Shown here one piece after another: positions 31,193 to 40,178 of a stretch of DNA of 41,670 nucleotides (position 1 is the first letter of the stretch; the number at the start of each line of letters is the position of its first letter). The position numbers and the translations under genes were made by a program. Below the pieces are notes generated by a model. That model was not told where the DNA came from. It saw only the letters and a list, made by a program, of their open reading frames with translations, and ran no database searches. Origin of the DNA: Candidatus Binatia bacterium (GTDB taxonomy: Bacteria > Desulfobacterota > Binatia > UBA9968); assembly GCA_036504975.1 (NCBI GenBank), contig DASXUF010000165.1, positions 1-41,670 of the forward strand, read 5' to 3'.

Positions 31193-32269
31193 CTACGCGG
31201 GATAGGGCCTCGCGCATCTCTGAGCCAGCGGCGTTCCTTTGAGCGGTCTCAAGGTGTATGCGGAGATGGCGCCCTCGATATCGTAGACATCCGGCGCCCG
31301 GTTGCGCGCTTTTTTTGTGTAGCCCCTGCCTCCGCCATGGTCCACGCCGTGGGGCGTAAATAAAAAATTTCCCAACCGCGGACCCGAGGGCGTATATCTC
31401 AGCTCGTCCCCGTCGGGGTCTCTGTGAACCGGCGCGCCGCCCACGCCGCCGCCCGATAGGTGCATGGTCCAGGCCACGTTGTTCTTGCTCTCCAGATAAG
31501 CGGCCCCGAGAAACGCCACCGGAGTAGAGCCCAGCTTTTCTATGTCGTCGATGCGAAACTTGAATACCGGCACATAACCGTCGACGATCTCCGCGTCCAG
31601 GGGATAGAAATCGTAATCGATCGTCGTCTGCTCGCCGAGAAAATCCGAGAAAGCGCCGTTGTACTTTACGCGCACCTCGAACCTTCCCTCCGGCCCTGGT
31701 TCCCCGGGAAGCTCAGGGTGCTTGAGGCTCTCCGGCTTCAGCGCCGGCCTGCCCTTGCCGTAGAGATGATCGACCATCTCCGCTGGGACCACGAAGATTT
31801 CGGGTCCCGATTCAAAAATCACCCGGATCGTTTCCTGCGGTTGCTTCAATAGCGCGCGATACGTCACCCCTTTGGGCAGGAGCAGAAACTCCCTCTCTCC
31901 GACCTCTATATTGCCGAAGTCCGTCTCATAGATCATCTCGCCGCGATTAATCAGGTGCAGCTCGTCCGCGTCGCAGTTGCGAAAGAAGTACCGCATCGAC
32001 TCTTTTCTGCGGGAAAACCAAACCGTCATGTCCTCGCTGTAAAAGAGCTTCGCCGCCTCTCCCCAGGAGGATTCCGCGTCGCCGGGGGAAATCTCCGTGG
32101 TATCGATCTCCCAGTTTTGGTAATTCCCCGCGACCCTTTTCCACAGCATGGGGTGGTTTTTGCGATAGAGCACCGTTTCCGTGCCCCACTGCACCCTTCG
32201 GCCATAGTGATGCCGAACCAGATCGTATTGGTCCATCGGTTTATGCGTCAGCCGCTGGGGTTTACTCAT
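31193..32269 (-). CDS. Homogentisate 1,2-dioxygenase-like cupin protein
   Basis: 358 residues. The ATG at 32269 follows AAGGAG. The N-terminal domain has FRNCDADELHLINRGEMIYETDFGNIEVGEREFLLLPKGVTYR, the signature of homogentisate dioxygenase relatives. The C-terminal domain has a metal-site pattern with H282, E289 (PVHRDPDGDELRY) and H307 (FTPHGVDHGGG), matching the His/Glu/His set that holds Fe(II) in HmgA. It is shorter than true HmgA (about 430-450 residues), and the usual loops around the site differ, so the substrate may be another hydroxylated aromatic acid. Ring cleavage is the expected reaction. Confidence 0.8.
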   Translation of the reverse strand: MSKPQRLTHKPMDQYDLVRHHYGRRVQWGTETVLYRKNHPMLWKRVAGNYQNWEIDTTEISPGDAESSWGEAAKLFYSEDMTVWFSRRKESMRYFFRNCDADELHLINRGEMIYETDFGNIEVGEREFLLLPKGVTYRALLKQPQETIRVIFESGPEIFVVPAEMVDHLYGKGRPALKPESLKHPELPGEPGPEGRFEVRVKYNGAFSDFLGEQTTIDYDFYPLDAEIVDGYVPVFKFRIDDIEKLGSTPVAFLGAAYLESKNNVAWTMHLSGGGVGGAPVHRDPDGDELRYTPSGPRLGNFLFTPHGVDHGGGRGYTKKARNRAPDVYDIEGAISAYTLRPLKGTPLAQRCARPYPA

Positions 32270-32325
32270 TTTTTGCTCCTTCCTCTCCTTTACTAAAGAC
32301 CTTCCCCACCCCAATTCTTGCTAAC

Positions 32326-32353
32326 AATATACCGCCTAAATCAATAGGACAAA
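32326..32353 (-). promoter_or_regulatory. Candidate promoter for the homogentisate-dioxygenase-like gene
   Basis: On the minus strand TTTGTC (32353-32348) and TATATT (32331-32326) are 16 bases apart and precede the ATG at 32269 by 56 bases. The -10 match is good, the -35 match moderate. A nearby TTGACA is at the wrong spacing. Confidence 0.3.
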
Positions 32354-32500
32354 CCTGTCAAGAAAAAAGTCTCGGAAGCCCGAGCCCGCGCCGGTTCCGC
32401 CGCTTTCGACTTCGTCATTCTATCCCATTCTCCGGGATCTACCTGATTCAAAACCAGGTCAAATCCCACTGGGTTTTTCCCTCTACGGAACTATATTGAT

Positions 32501-34405
32501 GTGTCTCCTGCGGCTGTTATTGCTTTTAGGGAGACATGTTTTTATTTTGTACGACCCGAGCCGAGCTTGGCCAAGGCAACCACCACTTCCGCCGTATTTC
32601 TTCTCCTGATTTTCCTGCTATCCAGGCCGGCGCTCGGCCTGCCGGTCGAGTCTTTGGATGCTTCGCGAGAGTGGCTGGTGAAAGATTTGACCATCAGCGG
32701 AAACAAGCAAGTTTCGGATGGAGATCTGGAAGAAGTTTTGCTGACCAAGACGCGTCCCTGGTACACGCCGTGGCGCGACCGGCCGCGTTTCGATCCGGAA
32801 GTGTTCGCGGCGGACTTGCAACGCATCGAGCGGTTTTACCAGTCGCAAGGCTATTACGAGGTCAAGGTCGCGCACGATTTAGAGGTCGATAACGAGCGCA
32901 GCCTGGTGACGGCGAAAATTCTTATCGACGAAAGCGCGCCGGTGATCGTCAAACAAATTTCCATCGAGGTCGTGGACCGGCCCGAGTTGAAAGAAATCGT
33001 CGAGCCGCTCAAGCCGAACCTGGCTCTGAAAGAGGGCAAAGTCTTCACGGAAGAGGCGTACCAGGGGACAGAGACGGCGATCAAGGAGTTCTTCTACGAC
33101 CGGGGACGCGCGCGGGTGGAAGTCCGGCGCAGAGCCGAGATTCTTCCCGACGAGCGGCAAGCGAATATTTTCTACACGGTCAACGCGGGGCCTCAAGCCG
33201 TGTTCGGAGAAACCAGGATCGAAGGGCTTCAAGACGTCACGCCGGACGTGGTCGCGCGCGAGCTGACCTACAAGCCGGGGGAACTGTTTTCCGGAAAGGC
33301 GCTGAGAGACTCAAGGCGCAACTTGCTGCAACTGGACTTGTTCAGCGAGATCGAAATTCAGCCCCAGCTCGCGGCTTCCGACCCCGTCGTTGTCCCTCTC
33401 GTGGCGCGGTTGAAGGAAAAACCGCCGCGCGAAATCAGAATCGGCATCGGTTACGGCACGGAGGATCAACTGCGCGGGCAGGCGCGCTGGCGCCACAACA
33501 ACTGGCTCGGCGGGGCGCGGCAACTGGAGCTGGGCGCCAAGGCGTCTTTCATCGCGCGCGAGCTGGACGTGCGCTTCGTGCAGCCGCATTTCCTGGGACA
33601 GAACAACCGATTTTCTCTGACGGCCGGCCCCCGGCAATTCGAAGAGCCGGGATACACGTTGAATATGGCGCGGGTGCAACCGCGGTTCGAGCGAAAATTC
33701 TCCGAGCGGTTTTCGGCGTTCGTGGGGTATCGCGGCGAATACGACCGGCTCGAGGACGTCCCGCGCGCCACCTTCCGTGCGCTCGAGCCCTTCAAGCATA
33801 AGGGCTGGCTCTCCGCCCTCGCCGTTGGTTCGGTGTGGAATACGACGGACGACCGGTCGAATCCGACGACCAGCTCGAATTATTCCGTGCTGGTGGAGCA
33901 GGCGGGCGGACCCTGGAGCGGGAGCTACGATTTCGTCAAGCTCCAGGGCGAGGGCAAGTGGTATGTTCCGCTGACTTTGAAAACAGTTTTGGCGTCGAGG
34001 TTGAAGCTCGGTTTCGCCGAGCCCATTGCAGGTGGCAAGGAGGTGCCGCTCTTCGAGAGATTTTTTGCCGGCGGCGGCAGCAGCGTGCGCGGATTCGAGC
34101 GCCGCATGCTGGGGCCTCTGTCGCGCCGCGACGATCCCCTCGGCGGCAGAAGCTTGCTGGAGGGGTCGTTGGAGCTGCGCCAGCAGTTGACGAAGTCGCT
34201 GGGCGGAGTTTTGTTTCTCGACTTCGGCCAGGTTTCGGTTCGCTCGTTCGATCCGCCGATCGGACACCTCAAGTTTGCGGGCGGCTTCGGCGTTCGCTAC
34301 GCCACGCCGATCGGACCTTTGCGCCTCGATTTCGGCTTCCCGTTCCAGCGCCGCGAAAACGATCGCGGCTGGCAGATTTTTTTCGACATCGGGCAATCCT
34401 TTTAG
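32501..34405 (+). CDS. Omp85-family outer-membrane assembly protein, TamA-like
   Basis: 634 residues. A hydrophobic export segment (SAVFLLLIFLLSRPALG) is followed by three POTRA-type domains (about residues 55-300, e.g. LVKDLTISGNKQVSDGDLEEVL, IEGLQDVTPDVVARELTYKPGE) and a 16-stranded-type barrel. The Omp85 motif VRGF is at about residue 529 (GGGSSVRGFERRMLG). The chain ends in Phe (FFDIGQSF), as expected of barrel proteins. The TamB-type gene follows at 159 bp, which supports TamA over BamA. Start uncertain: GTG at 32501, or TTG at 32567 giving a more compact signal peptide. Confidence 0.88.
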   Translation: MSPAAVIAFRETCFYFVRPEPSLAKATTTSAVFLLLIFLLSRPALGLPVESLDASREWLVKDLTISGNKQVSDGDLEEVLLTKTRPWYTPWRDRPRFDPEVFAADLQRIERFYQSQGYYEVKVAHDLEVDNERSLVTAKILIDESAPVIVKQISIEVVDRPELKEIVEPLKPNLALKEGKVFTEEAYQGTETAIKEFFYDRGRARVEVRRRAEILPDERQANIFYTVNAGPQAVFGETRIEGLQDVTPDVVARELTYKPGELFSGKALRDSRRNLLQLDLFSEIEIQPQLAASDPVVVPLVARLKEKPPREIRIGIGYGTEDQLRGQARWRHNNWLGGARQLELGAKASFIARELDVRFVQPHFLGQNNRFSLTAGPRQFEEPGYTLNMARVQPRFERKFSERFSAFVGYRGEYDRLEDVPRATFRALEPFKHKGWLSALAVGSVWNTTDDRSNPTTSSNYSVLVEQAGGPWSGSYDFVKLQGEGKWYVPLTLKTVLASRLKLGFAEPIAGGKEVPLFERFFAGGGSSVRGFERRMLGPLSRRDDPLGGRSLLEGSLELRQQLTKSLGGVLFLDFGQVSVRSFDPPIGHLKFAGGFGVRYATPIGPLRLDFGFPFQRRENDRGWQIFFDIGQSF

Positions 34406-34444
34406 CAGGCCTGATTAAGAGGTATTCTTACCACAGAGGCGCAG

Positions 34445-34522
34445 AGTTCCGCATGGTTCGACAAGCTGACCACGAGCGGAACTCTTCAACGCCGCGCATC
34501 CTGAGCCTTGTCGAAGGACGCG
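34445..34522. repeat. Two hairpins of the TCGACAAGCTGA/GAGCCTTGTCGAAGG repeat family
   Basis: AGTTCCGC (34445-34452) pairs with GCGGAACT (34476-34483) around GGTTCGACAAGCTGACCACGA. A second unit at 34492-34522 has CCTGAGCCTTGTCGAAGG inside weaker GCG/CGC arms. They occupy the 159-bp gap between the TamA-like and TamB-like genes. TAAGAGGTATTCTTA just upstream can also form a small hairpin. Confidence 0.65.
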
Positions 34523-34564
34523 TCCTCCGTGTCTCGGCGGTGAATAATCCGAGCCAGGTACGTC

Positions 34565-37500
34565 ATGAAACCGGGAATCAAACGCGCGCTTCTTTGGGCT
34601 GGAACGGGGCTCGTCTCGCTGATCGTCGTAGTTTTGGCCGGCGCCTGGCTCTACAGCCAGACGGAATCGTTTCGCTCGCTGGTGCGCGAGCACGCGCTGG
34701 CGGCGCTGCGCGAGTCGATCGATGGAGAGGTCACCTTCGAGCGATTGACCGGCTCCGTCTGGCGCGCCGTGCAGGTGCACGGCCTCTCGGTGCGCCGGGA
34801 CGGCCAGGAGGTCGTCTCCGCCAAGGTCGTGACGATCAAAATCAGTTTGCTCCGCCAGGCCCTCGCCTTCTTGTATTCCAGGCAGCTTCATATTTCCGAA
34901 ATCGATATCAACGACCCCGCCATTCTTGCGGTCGAGAGCGCGGACCGGGAGTGGAATCTTGCTTCTCTCTTGAGAAAGAAAAAGCCGGACGAGCCGGAGC
35001 CGCGCGCGATCACCATTTTTCTCGATCGGATGAAGATCGACGGCGGCCGGATCGAAGCGCGTCTTTCCAACGGCCGCGTAGCGCGCGTCAACGCGTTGTC
35101 GGTGGACGGCAACGTGGCGCTTTTGCCGGCGGGCGTGAAAGCCGACATCGCCGCGCTCGATTTTCTGCTCTCCAGCAAAGGATTCCCCGATTTGCGCTGG
35201 CAGAGCGCGCTCTCTTTCGACGCCAGCGGCTCGTCGCCCGCGATCGACGTGCGCCGGCTCGCCCTGAGAACGGCGAAATCGCACATCGAAGCTTCGGGCA
35301 CGGTCAAAGATTTTGCCGAGACGGTCACAAAACTGAAACTAGAACTTAAAAAGGTGGCGGCGGACGAACTCAGGACGATCCTCCCTTCCCTGCCGTTGAG
35401 AGAGGATTTTTCGGGCGCCTTCACGGTCGAAGGCCCGCGCTCGGCATTAAAAATCGCCGGCGCTCTCACCGCGCCGGACGGGCGGCTCCGAAGCTCGATG
35501 GTCGTCGATTGGAGCCGCGCCGAGCCGCGCTTTCGCGGCGATGTCGAGGCCGAGCGCTTCGTCCTGGAAAAAGTTCTCGACGCTGGACAATCCGGCGGCA
35601 CGATCAGCGGGCGCGGCTCTTTCAGCGGCGCCGGTGGGGAAAATCTCCAGGCTTCGACTCAGGCTCAGGTGGCGGATTTCAAACTGCAGGGCTGGCGGAT
35701 GGGATCGGTCAATCTTTCCGGAAATTTGAAAAACCAAAAGCTCGTGTTCACGGCGGACTCGCACGGAAAGGCCGGCCAAACTCAATTGCAGGGAACGGCC
35801 GATTTGTCTGGGCCTAAGTCGTACGAGCTCACGCTCAAAGCGCGCGACTTTGATCTTCAAAAGACGGCGGACGGTCAGGGCGCGATTCCCGTGGCCGCGC
35901 GCGTGAGCGCGGACCTTTGGCTGAAAGGCCGTGGGACGGATCCCAAGAAAGCGCAGGTGGAGGCCCGGATGAACCTTTTGCCTTCGCGCATTGGAGACGT
36001 GTCGGTCGCCAAAGGAGAGGCGGTCGTCCATCTCCGCGACGGCGTGCTGGCGCTGGAGCCGTTGAGAGTCGACGCGAAAGACACGACCGTGACGGCGCGG
36101 GGAAAAATCGGCTTGTTCGAGCCCAAGGCGACGAATCAGTTGACCTACACCGTGCGCGCCAAAGAAATCCGTCCATGGCTGGCGTTGGCCGGACTCGAAG
36201 GCGGCGGCAGCGTCAACGTGGATGGAACCGCGGCGGGCGCGCTCCAAAATCCCCGCCTGGAAGGCAAAGCTCAATTCGCCAATCTTTACGTCGCCGGAAA
36301 CTCCTTCCAGTCGGGATCGCTCGTCTGGACGCTCGCCGAGGTTTCCAGTCCGAAAATCAGCGGACAGTTGAAGGCTGCGGCAAAGGGAGTAGATGCCGGC
36401 GTCCCGCTGCGGACGCTGGAGGTTAACGTAGGGCTGAAAGGAAAAGAACCGACCACCGCCGAGGTGGAACTTTTGGCCCAGGACCGCGAGCAGCACAACC
36501 ATCGGATCAAGACCGAGGTGCGCTATTTTCCCGACCGGATCGAGTCGTCGATTCAGGAATTGTCGTTTCAACTCACGACCGGCGTCTGGCGCAACGCCAA
36601 GCCGGTCCAGGTCGTCGCCCGCGGCAAAACCGTCACCGTCGACGATCTTCTGCTGCAGCGCGGCGCGCAGAGCGTTCGAGCGCAGGGAGTTTTCGGCCTG
36701 CAAGGAAATCAGGATTTTAATCTGCAAGTGAACCAGCTCCCGCTCGAAGAGTTTCACGCCTTTTCGCCGCTGGGCCGCGACGTGCGCGGGCAACTGACCG
36801 GAGATTTAAAAGTGCGCGGCACGGCGCAAAGCCCGGTCCTCGACGGAAAGATCCGCGTGGAGCGTCTTACAGTCGGGGGACAACCGTACGCGGGATTGGA
36901 AGCAACGACGGCATATGCCGGCCGCCGGGCGCGGCTTCAGTTGCAATTGCGCCAGGATGCCACGCACGCTTTGAACGCGACGGGAGAAATGCCCATCGAC
37001 ATAAACTGGAGCGGGAATCGCGCCGCGAATGTTCCCGGCGAGGCCGACGTGCGATTGTATTCGAACGGACTCAGCATCGCCTTCCTGGGAGCTTTTTCGA
37101 AAGACATCGAAAAGCTTCAGGGCAACGTCAGCATGGATATTCGTTTGCGCGGCCCCATGAAGGCTCTGGTGCCGAGCGGGCAGTTGCAGTTGGAGCGGGC
37201 GCAAGCCCGCATCCCGGCGCTTGGCGTGACCGTCAGCGATGTCGATCTCCAGACGACGCTCGCAGCCGGAAAGGCGTCCATCACTCGTCTCTCAGCCCGG
37301 TCCGGCCAAGGCCGGCTCGCCGGCAGCGGTCAGCTAGGGATCACCGAATACAAACTCAAGAGCGTCAACGTCACGCTTCAGGCGGAAGATTTCTCGGTGA
37401 TGAATACGCGGGAATACAAGGCGGGCGTTTCGGGAAAGTTGACGATGTCCGGATCGTTGCAGGAACCTTTCGTGCGGGGAGATTTGACCTTGGTTCGGAC

Positions 37501-38380
37501 CAACCTGCAACCGGATCTCACCCGATTTCAGAAAAAGGGACCTCCGCCGCCCGATCCTACCATTACCGTCGTCAAGACGAGCCAGGAGCTTACGGCTTCG
37601 CAACAGACGGCTGAGAACGTCGCGAAGAAATCCGAGACAGCCGAATCGCCGCTCTTTCAGCGGCTGGGAATGGACGTCGTGGTTCGGGTGCCGCGCGGCA
37701 CTTGGGTCAACCTCGACGAAGGATCGATCGATTTGACGGGCGACATCCGCATCAGGAAACAGCCGGGTGAGCAGCCGATAGTCAGCGGCGCTTTGCAGAG
37801 CGTCCGCGGTTGGTACACGTTTCAAGGACGAAAGTTCGAGCTCGAGCGCGGCGAAGTCGTTTTCACCGGCGGCGGGCAATCGATCGAGCCGCGGCTCGAT
37901 ATCGTCGCCCGCTACAAAACGGCCGATCACCTGGTTTACCTCGTCATCGGCGGAACGACGAAAGAGCCGACCTTGAACCTTCGCAGCGAGCCGCCGCTCG
38001 AACAGGCGGATATCTTTTCCGTGCTGGTTTTCGGCAAACCCGCGGGCGAGCTTAACCAAAGCCAGCAGAACTTGCTACAGGCGCAGGCGATTCAGGCAAC
38101 CGCCAGCTTCGTCGCCGGCGGCCTGCGCCAGTCGGTGGCGAGAAAATTAGGCGTGGACTCTTTGGACTTTGCGGTTGGAACCGGCGACAATCCGGGCAAA
38201 GTCGGCGTCGGCAAGTACGTGAGGGAGAACGTTTACGTCTCGGCCGCGCAGCAGCTCGGCGGAGAAAAGCAGCAAGAGTATTCGGTTGAATATCAAATCA
38301 CGCCGCAGTGGCAGCTCAAAGGCTCCACCGAATCCGGCCGCAACAGCGGCGTCGATCTGTTTTGGCATAAGAGGTATTGA
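34565..38380 (+). CDS. Translocation and assembly module protein TamB-like (DUF490)
   Basis: 1271 residues. One N-terminal membrane anchor (ALLWAGTGLVSLIVVVLAGAWLY) is followed by a very long, repetitive beta-rich part (AsmA/TamB-type, short alternating strands with LxLxAxxGxL-like patterns) spanning the periplasm. The C-terminal DUF490 region includes VRVPRGTWVNLDEGSIDLTG, VSGALQSVRGWYTFQGRKFELERGEVVF, EQADIFSVLVFGKP and the closing VSAAQQLGGEKQQEYSVEYQI to GVDLFWHKRY. TamB works with TamA in the insertion of outer-membrane proteins, and related AsmA-like proteins carry phospholipid between membranes. Directly downstream of the TamA-like gene on the same strand. Confidence 0.88.
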   Translation: MKPGIKRALLWAGTGLVSLIVVVLAGAWLYSQTESFRSLVREHALAALRESIDGEVTFERLTGSVWRAVQVHGLSVRRDGQEVVSAKVVTIKISLLRQALAFLYSRQLHISEIDINDPAILAVESADREWNLASLLRKKKPDEPEPRAITIFLDRMKIDGGRIEARLSNGRVARVNALSVDGNVALLPAGVKADIAALDFLLSSKGFPDLRWQSALSFDASGSSPAIDVRRLALRTAKSHIEASGTVKDFAETVTKLKLELKKVAADELRTILPSLPLREDFSGAFTVEGPRSALKIAGALTAPDGRLRSSMVVDWSRAEPRFRGDVEAERFVLEKVLDAGQSGGTISGRGSFSGAGGENLQASTQAQVADFKLQGWRMGSVNLSGNLKNQKLVFTADSHGKAGQTQLQGTADLSGPKSYELTLKARDFDLQKTADGQGAIPVAARVSADLWLKGRGTDPKKAQVEARMNLLPSRIGDVSVAKGEAVVHLRDGVLALEPLRVDAKDTTVTARGKIGLFEPKATNQLTYTVRAKEIRPWLALAGLEGGGSVNVDGTAAGALQNPRLEGKAQFANLYVAGNSFQSGSLVWTLAEVSSPKISGQLKAAAKGVDAGVPLRTLEVNVGLKGKEPTTAEVELLAQDREQHNHRIKTEVRYFPDRIESSIQELSFQLTTGVWRNAKPVQVVARGKTVTVDDLLLQRGAQSVRAQGVFGLQGNQDFNLQVNQLPLEEFHAFSPLGRDVRGQLTGDLKVRGTAQSPVLDGKIRVERLTVGGQPYAGLEATTAYAGRRARLQLQLRQDATHALNATGEMPIDINWSGNRAANVPGEADVRLYSNGLSIAFLGAFSKDIEKLQGNVSMDIRLRGPMKALVPSGQLQLERAQARIPALGVTVSDVDLQTTLAAGKASITRLSARSGQGRLAGSGQLGITEYKLKSVNVTLQAEDFSVMNTREYKAGVSGKLTMSGSLQEPFVRGDLTLVRTNLQPDLTRFQKKGPPPPDPTITVVKTSQELTASQQTAENVAKKSETAESPLFQRLGMDVVVRVPRGTWVNLDEGSIDLTGDIRIRKQPGEQPIVSGALQSVRGWYTFQGRKFELERGEVVFTGGGQSIEPRLDIVARYKTADHLVYLVIGGTTKEPTLNLRSEPPLEQADIFSVLVFGKPAGELNQSQQNLLQAQAIQATASFVAGGLRQSVARKLGVDSLDFAVGTGDNPGKVGVGKYVRENVYVSAAQQLGGEKQQEYSVEYQITPQWQLKGSTESGRNSGVDLFWHKRY

Positions 38381-38571
38381 GGCGAGCTGCCTTTCAACCT
38401 GACGCTGCCCGCTGATTTCCGGCGCGCGCAAAAACACCTACTGGTCCCCTTGACAGACTGTAACTAGGATATGGCATCGGCTAATACAATTCCCTCGATA
38501 AATTCCGGAAAGCATCTCACAGTCGAAAAGAGTAGCGATGCGCCCTTGACGCCTCTTTCCGATTTCGACTA

Positions 38572-38590
38572 GCCTTGGCTAAGCCAAGGC
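38572..38590. promoter_or_regulatory. 19-bp perfect palindrome upstream of the TctC-like gene (operator candidate)
   Basis: GCCTTGGCT (38572-38580), centre A, AGCCAAGGC (38582-38590). It lies 73 bases before the gene start at 38664, inside the 283-bp gap after the TamB-like gene. There is no U-run, so an operator for a dimeric regulator is a better reading than a terminator. Confidence 0.5.
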
Positions 38591-38663
38591 CGGTTGTCCC
38601 ACCCCCGGGCATCTTTCGTGCCCTGAACACAACCGAAGGCGTTGGCCTACAACGAGGTGCGAT

Positions 38664-39695
38664 ATGAAAAAGCTGAGCTTTGCGGTTTTTTGTCTATTGT
38701 TGTGGAGCTTCGATGCAAATGCCCAGACTCCCTTTTATCAGGGGAAGACGATCAGGGTTATCATCGGCACTCCGCCGGGAAATCTATACGACCTGTGGGC
38801 CCGCCTCATCGGCGCCCACATGGGAAAGCACATTCCGGGAAACCCCGATCTCATATTTCAGAACATGCCCGGCGCCGGACATGTGGTGGCGGCCAATCAC
38901 CTCTATTCCGTGGCCAAGCCGGACGGTTTGACTCTGATCGGCTCGATTCTCCCGTCGCTTTATCTCAATCAGTTGGTGGGAAGAAAAGAGATCCAGTTTG
39001 ACTGGGCCAAGTTTACTTGGATCGGCGCCCCCGCTCGCGGCGCGTCCCAGATGTACATGCGCGCCGACACTCCTTACAAGACGATCGAAGATGTCCGCGC
39101 CGCCAAGGAGCCGCCCAAATGCGGCGCCACGGGAGTCACCGGCCCGGATTCTTATCTGCCCAAGCTGATGCAGGAGACCGTGGGCGCCAAATTCGCCATC
39201 GTCACAGGCTATCCCGGAGGAACCGATATCGATCTCGGAGTCGAACGAGGTGAGGTACACTGCCGCGCCTTCACCATCGAGGCTTTCTTCGGCCGCGAAC
39301 CTTATCACACGTGGCGCAAAAAGGGGTTTGTTCGGCACCTATTCCAGACGGGCGCAAAGAGGGACCCGAGACTGCCAGAAACTCCCACCGTCGCTGAACT
39401 CATGGACCAATACAAAACCAACGAGGCCGGCAGACGCCTCGCCAAGGTGCTGCTCGCGGCGGACTTCATGGGACGACCCATGCTCGGGCCGCCCGGCGTT
39501 CCGGACGATCGCCTAAAGGTTCTGCGCGACGCTTACACAAAGACGATGAACGATCCGCTGTTCCAGGAGGAAGTGAAGAAGAGAAACTACGAGTTCGATC
39601 CGGTCAAAGGCGAAGAGCTCGAGAGGATGGCCAAAGACGTCACCAGCCAGCCGCCGGAAATCATCGCGCGTTTAACCAGCGTGTTGGGAAACTGA
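38664..39695 (+). CDS. Tripartite tricarboxylate transporter receptor (Bug/TctC family)
   Basis: 343 residues. Signal peptide MKKLSFAVFCLLLWSFDANAQ is followed by family features: FYQGKTIRVIIGTPPGNLYDLWARL, the NMPGAGHVVAANHLYSVAKPDGLTLIG block, and late GPPGVPDDRLKVLRDAYTKTMNDP. GAGGTG stands before the ATG. Bug receptors are secondary-transport SBPs for organic acids, but the membrane partners TctA and TctB are not nearby; many environmental genomes have large sets of orphan Bug genes. The ligand is unknown. Confidence 0.9.
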   Translation: MKKLSFAVFCLLLWSFDANAQTPFYQGKTIRVIIGTPPGNLYDLWARLIGAHMGKHIPGNPDLIFQNMPGAGHVVAANHLYSVAKPDGLTLIGSILPSLYLNQLVGRKEIQFDWAKFTWIGAPARGASQMYMRADTPYKTIEDVRAAKEPPKCGATGVTGPDSYLPKLMQETVGAKFAIVTGYPGGTDIDLGVERGEVHCRAFTIEAFFGREPYHTWRKKGFVRHLFQTGAKRDPRLPETPTVAELMDQYKTNEAGRRLAKVLLAADFMGRPMLGPPGVPDDRLKVLRDAYTKTMNDPLFQEEVKKRNYEFDPVKGEELERMAKDVTSQPPEIIARLTSVLGN

Positions 39696-39735
39696 GCGGG
39701 GCGCAACGCACCATGGGAAAAGCAGCAGGGCAATT

Positions 39736-40086
39736 GGGGTCAGACTTCTACGACTCAACAATCCTGACCAACCGAGCGACTCTGCGTTGAAACTCCGCGT
39801 CAGATTGCATCCGCGCCCATAGTCGTCCGACGAGTGTCCCTATCGTCGCGATGTCCCTCCGCAAGTAATCCGCCACTTCCCCTAGCGTGTATCCTAATCG
39901 GCGAGTCAAAATGTACGCTATCGTGGTACGCGTACTTGACAGTGCCCAGCTCCGATCACGACTCCTGATTGCCGCGAATGATCACGTGGTAGAGCAAACC
40001 AGGAGCAAAAAGCCGAGGACGCCGGGCCATGAGCGCGACTTTTAACAAGGTGAAGGAAGATAGTCAAGTCGTAGAAGTCTGACCCC
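39736..40086 (-). mobile_element. Deleted REP-associated tyrosine transposase (RAYT) element with perfect 20-bp inverted ends
   Basis: GGGGTCAGACTTCTACGACT (39736-39755) recurs exactly inverted at 40067-40086. On the minus strand an ATG at 40030 opens MARRPRLFAPGLLYHVIIRGN, the characteristic start of IS200-like RAYT proteins, then stops after 24 residues. In a different frame the C-terminal helix-turn-helix part (TRTTIAYILTRRLGYTLGEV, DYLRRDIATIGTLVGRLW and onward) is present, with its stop codon inside the left inverted repeat (39750-39748). The central catalytic part with the HUH and Tyr residues is missing. This is a non-autonomous derivative of 351 bp. The GGGGTCAGAC end is a form I recall around RAYT genes. 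Confidence 0.85.
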
Positions 40087-40178
40087 GAGCCTGATCTGAC
40101 GGAGAAAATCGCCGCGGGAGTCCTTGACAGCACCGTCCCGTTTAGAGATGTCCCTCTTTTCCTCTCTGTTTTCCCCTC

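Noticed and set aside
33835-35349. 504-codon open frame spanning the TamA-like end and the TamB-like start
   Set aside because: It crosses the gap between two well-supported genes in another frame and has no domain; Arg/Ala-rich shadow.
38450-38455. TTGACA as a -35 box for the TctC-like gene
   Set aside because: The best -10-like hexamers are at 10, 14 or about 27 bases, none suitable.
39918-40133. 71-codon open frame over the right part of the RAYT element
   Set aside because: It runs across the end repeat in a frame unrelated to either recognisable transposase piece.
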